From positions 1 through 62,275 of the forward strand of contig JACFNC010000021.1 of the NCBI GenBank assembly GCA_019455065.1: a DNA stretch of 62,275 nucleotides. The letters are read 5' to 3'. The DNA comes from Rhodospirillales bacterium. GTDB taxonomy: Bacteria; Pseudomonadota; Alphaproteobacteria; Rhodospirillales; Magnetospirillaceae. A program made the translations under genes and the position numbers. Under the pieces are notes generated by a model. It was not told the DNA's origin, made no database searches, and saw only the letters and a list, made by a program, of their open reading frames with translations. Below are positions 58,811 to 62,275 of this stretch, piece by piece. Numbering within the stretch: the first letter of the stretch is position 1; each line of letters begins with the position of its first letter.

Positions 58811-58895
58811 CGTCATTGCGAGCCGCAGGCGAGGCAATCCAGGTTCGCACCGCACGAAGCTGGATTGCTTCGTCGCTCCGCTCCTCGCAACGACG
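58811..58895. repeat. Palindromic intergenic repeat between trpA and accD
   Basis: 85 bp. The left arm starts CGTCATTGCGAG and ends GCAATCCAG; the right arm starts CTGGATTGCTTCG and ends CTCGCAACGACG. The arms are near-perfect inverted copies around about 17 unpaired bases. It is a REP-like or MITE-like element of a type common between alphaproteobacterial genes, lying inside the trp-acc-fol operon. Confidence 0.8.
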
Positions 58896-58911
58896 ATACA
58901 TCAGAATTCCC

Positions 58912-59732
58912 TCACCTCCGCGCCCCGCGCACGCCGGCGGCGAGGTCGCGCACCAGAGCCAGCACGGCGTCCACCGCGCCCGGTCGCGCCCGGCCTTCGG
59001 CGTCGAGGCCCGCCGCCAGTTTCTGCACCAAGGCCGAGCCGACAACGGCGGCGTCGGCCACCGTCGCCACCGCCGCGGCCTGTTCCGCGGTGCGGATGCC
59101 GAAGCCGACCGCCAGCGGCAGGCCGGTTTGGCGGCGCAGCCGGTCGACGGCGCCGGCGATGGCCTCCTGCGATGCCGACGCGGTGCCGGTGACGCCGGTG
59201 ATCGACACGTAATAGACGAAGCCCGAGGCGCGCGCCAGCACCGCGGGCAGGCGTGCCTCGTCGGTGGTGGGTGCGGTCAGGAAGATGAAGTCCAGTCCCG
59301 CCCGGCGCAGCGGCGTCAGCAGCTCGTCGGCCTCCTCGGGCGGCAGGTCGACGACGATCAGGCCGTCGACGCCGGCCTCGGCCGCCGCCGCGACGAAGGC
59401 CTCCGGGCCCATGGCGTAGATGGGATTGTAATAGCCCATCAGGATGATCGGGGTGTCGGCGTCGGTCTCGCGGAAGGCGCGCACCTGGTCCAGGGTCCCG
59501 GCCATGGTGGCGCCGGCTTTCAGCGCCCGCTGGGCGGCGAGCTGGATGGCCGGGCCGTCGGCCATCGGGTCGGTGAACGGCATGCCGAGCTCGATGAGGT
59601 CGGCCCCGGCCGCCGGCAGGCCCAGCAGCAGCTCGCGGCCGGTCGCGGCGTCGGGGTCGCCGGCGGTCAGGAAGGTCACCAGGCCGGCGCGGCCCTCGGC
59701 CTTCAGCTTGGCGAAGCGGCGGGCGATGCGGC

Positions 59733-59736
<4 letters not shown>
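58912..59736 (-). CDS. trpA: Tryptophan synthase alpha chain
   Basis: 274 residues. TIM barrel with the catalytic Glu and Asp in [17 protein letters not shown], and [14 protein letters not shown]. Cleaves indole-glycerol phosphate. GTG 59736 overlaps the trpB stop (GTGA). Confidence 0.97.
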
Positions 59737-60947
<1,211 letters not shown>

Positions 60948-60983
60948 GATCCTTTGCGGGTCGTACCGGTGATGGCCCGCTGT

Positions 60984-60989
60984 TATATA
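60984..60989. promoter_or_regulatory. AT-rich TATATA in the trpB/oxidoreductase divergent region
   Basis: TATATA in otherwise GC-rich DNA, a possible -10 for either direction; no convincing -35 was found on either strand in the 86-bp gap. Confidence 0.27.
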
Positions 60990-61033
60990 CCAAGGCGGTT
61001 GCGCGGCACACGCGATTTCACGGGAGCGGGGCG

Positions 61034-62158
61034 ATGGCGGACTTTGACGTGGTGGTGATCGGCGCCGGCATCGCCGGGGCGTCGGCGGCCTATGAACTGG
61101 CGGCGACGCGTCGCGTGCTGGTCGTCGAGCGCGAGAGCCAGCCCGGCTATCACGCCACCGGCCGTTCCGCCGCCGTCTTCGCCGAGAGCTACGGCAACCC
61201 CATCATCCGCGCGATCACCGCCGCCAGCCGCGCCTTCTACGAGGCGCCGCCGTCCGGCTTCGCCGACGCCCCCCTGTGGCGGCCGCGGGGCGCGCTGATC
61301 ATCGGTCGCGCCGACCAGCGTCCGGCGCTGGAGCGGCTGCACGCGGAGGTGTCGGCTCTGGTGGCCGGGGCGCGGCTGGTGGATGCCGCCGAGGCGCTGC
61401 GGCTGGTGCCGATCCTGAAACCCGATTACGTCGCCGGCGGCATGCTCGATCCCGCGGCCATGGAGCTCGACGTGAACGCCATCCACCAGGGCTATCTGCG
61501 CGGCCTGCGGCGCCGCGGCGGCGCCGTCGTCCTCGACGCCGAGGTGCTGGGAATCGAGCGGTCCGGCGGACTGTGGCGGGTGACGACGCGCGCCGGCGCG
61601 TTCGCGGCGCCCGTGGTCGTGAACGCCACCGGCGCCTGGGCCGACGCGGTGGCGGAGATGGCCGGGGCCCGGCCGCTCGGCCTGCGCCCCCTGCGGCGCA
61701 CGGCGGTGGTGTTCGACCCGCCGTTTGGAGTCGCCGTCGACGGCTGGCCGATGGTCATCGACGCCGACGAGGAATTCTATTTCAAGCCCGACGCCGGTCG
61801 CCTCCTGGCCTCGCCGGCCGACGAGACGCCGAGCGCGCCCTGCGACGCCCAGCCGGACGAGATCGACGTTGCCACCGCTTTGGCGCGTTTCGAGGAGGCG
61901 ACGGGCGTGGAGGTGCGGCGCATCGGCCACAAATGGGCGGGCCTGCGTACTTTCATGCCCGACCGCAGCCCGGCGGTCGGTTTCGACCCGGCCGTCGAGG
62001 GCTTCTTCTGGCTCGCCGGCCAGGGCGGCTACGGAATCCAGACCGCCCCCGCCCTGGCCCGCATCGCCGCCGCACTGCTGCGCGGCGAAGCCCTGCCGCC
62101 CGACGTCGCCGCCCTGGGCGTGACCGCCGCCGACCTTGCGCCGCGGCGCGCCATGTGA
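61034..62158 (+). CDS. FAD-dependent oxidoreductase, D-amino-acid dehydrogenase (DauA-like)
   Basis: 374 residues. The FAD-binding loop [19 protein letters not shown], then [32 protein letters not shown] and a C-terminal [15 protein letters not shown] place it in the DAO family, near D-arginine dehydrogenase. It probably oxidises D-amino acids in the cytoplasm. Substrate not decided from sequence. ATG 61034 follows CGGGAGCGGGG. Confidence 0.88.
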   Translation: MADFDVVVIGAGIAGASAAYELAATRRVLVVERESQPGYHATGRSAAVFAESYGNPIIRAITAASRAFYEAPPSGFADAPLWRPRGALIIGRADQRPALERLHAEVSALVAGARLVDAAEALRLVPILKPDYVAGGMLDPAAMELDVNAIHQGYLRGLRRRGGAVVLDAEVLGIERSGGLWRVTTRAGAFAAPVVVNATGAWADAVAEMAGARPLGLRPLRRTAVVFDPPFGVAVDGWPMVIDADEEFYFKPDAGRLLASPADETPSAPCDAQPDEIDVATALARFEEATGVEVRRIGHKWAGLRTFMPDRSPAVGFDPAVEGFFWLAGQGGYGIQTAPALARIAAALLRGEALPPDVAALGVTAADLAPRRAM

Positions 62159-62169
62159 CTTGTCATCGT

Positions 62170-62226
62170 GTCATTGCGCGGAATGCCAATCGCGTAGGTG
62201 TCACTGCGAGGAAGCGTAGGTGTCAT
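62170..62226. repeat. Repeat fragments with GTCATTGC and a 12-bp direct repeat
   Basis: GTCATTGC at 62170-62177 matches the start of the elements at 46561 and 58812. GCGTAGGTGTCA occurs at 62192-62203 and 62214-62225. It looks like a decayed or partial intergenic repeat at the window edge. Confidence 0.4.
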
Positions 62227-62257
62227 GTGTGGACGGCCCCTGCGGCGCAAGGGAAAA

Positions 62258-62275
62258 ATGACTGACGAAGGTGGG
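62258..62275 (+). CDS. Possible start of the next gene (cut by window edge)
   Basis: ATG 62258 after AAGGGAAAA could begin a protein MTDEGG. Only six codons are visible, so this is a weak suggestion. Confidence 0.22.

Overview
The window is high-GC, almost fully coding chromosomal DNA of an alphaproteobacterium, most likely a member of Rhodospirillales (Magnetospirillum-like). The basis is gene order and regulator set: tsaB-rimI, mucR, fur-miaB-phoH-ybeY-corC-lnt-HTH-metK-trmB-rimP-nusA-ylxR-infB-rbfA-truB-rpsO-pnp, Irr next to rubrerythrin, ubiE-ubiB-coaBC-dut, and trpB-trpA-accD-folC. No tRNA, rRNA, CRISPR array, integrase, transposase or prophage gene was seen, and no stretch above about 235 bp lacks a gene.

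Layout. 1-9266: end of a malic enzyme gene, a small glycine-zipper protein, mutS, a RES-Xre toxin-antitoxin pair, glnD, murJ. 9322-14219: trpS, a DUF2333 protein, a TauE/SafE transporter with an Alph_Pro_TM protein and a universal stress protein, and a NifU-like Fe-S carrier. 14331-16875: a Bax-type glucosaminidase convergent with a polysaccharide deacetylase and a VanX-type dipeptidase (cell wall remodelling). 16951-25549: tsaB, rimI, tusA-like, mucR, fur, miaB, phoH, ybeY, corC, lnt and an HTH regulator. 25784-37078: metK, trmB and the rimP-nusA-infB-rbfA-truB-rpsO-pnp translation/RNA block. 37091-42980: a phosphodiesterase, a nitronate monooxygenase-like protein with a Cys cluster, a second glycine-zipper protein, and an iron/peroxide cluster (irr, rubrerythrin, a GlpC-like Fe-S protein, DUF3501).

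42977-48142: an SH3 protein, a 2-hydroxyacid dehydrogenase, a PfpI protein, and a sulfur group (DsrE-like, MoeB/ThiF, CysK, Rrf2 regulator). 48150-52208: dut, coaBC, ubiB, ubiE on the minus strand. 52320-56585: zincin, GNAT, a Lon-like protease, a double Usp protein. 56589-62158: folC-accD-trpA-trpB (minus) and a divergent FAD oxidoreductase.

Most genes sit in tight operons with GTGA, ATGA, TTGA or TGATG overlaps. The most interesting signals are regulatory or contextual: an Irr-type palindrome in front of rubrerythrin, an attenuator-like leader before rimP-nusA, a leader before pnp that could hide its ribosome binding site, two distant paralogues of an uncharacterised glycine-zipper protein, and a cysK-moeB-dsrE cluster with an Rrf2 regulator. 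All family names come from reading the translated sequences; no database search was run.
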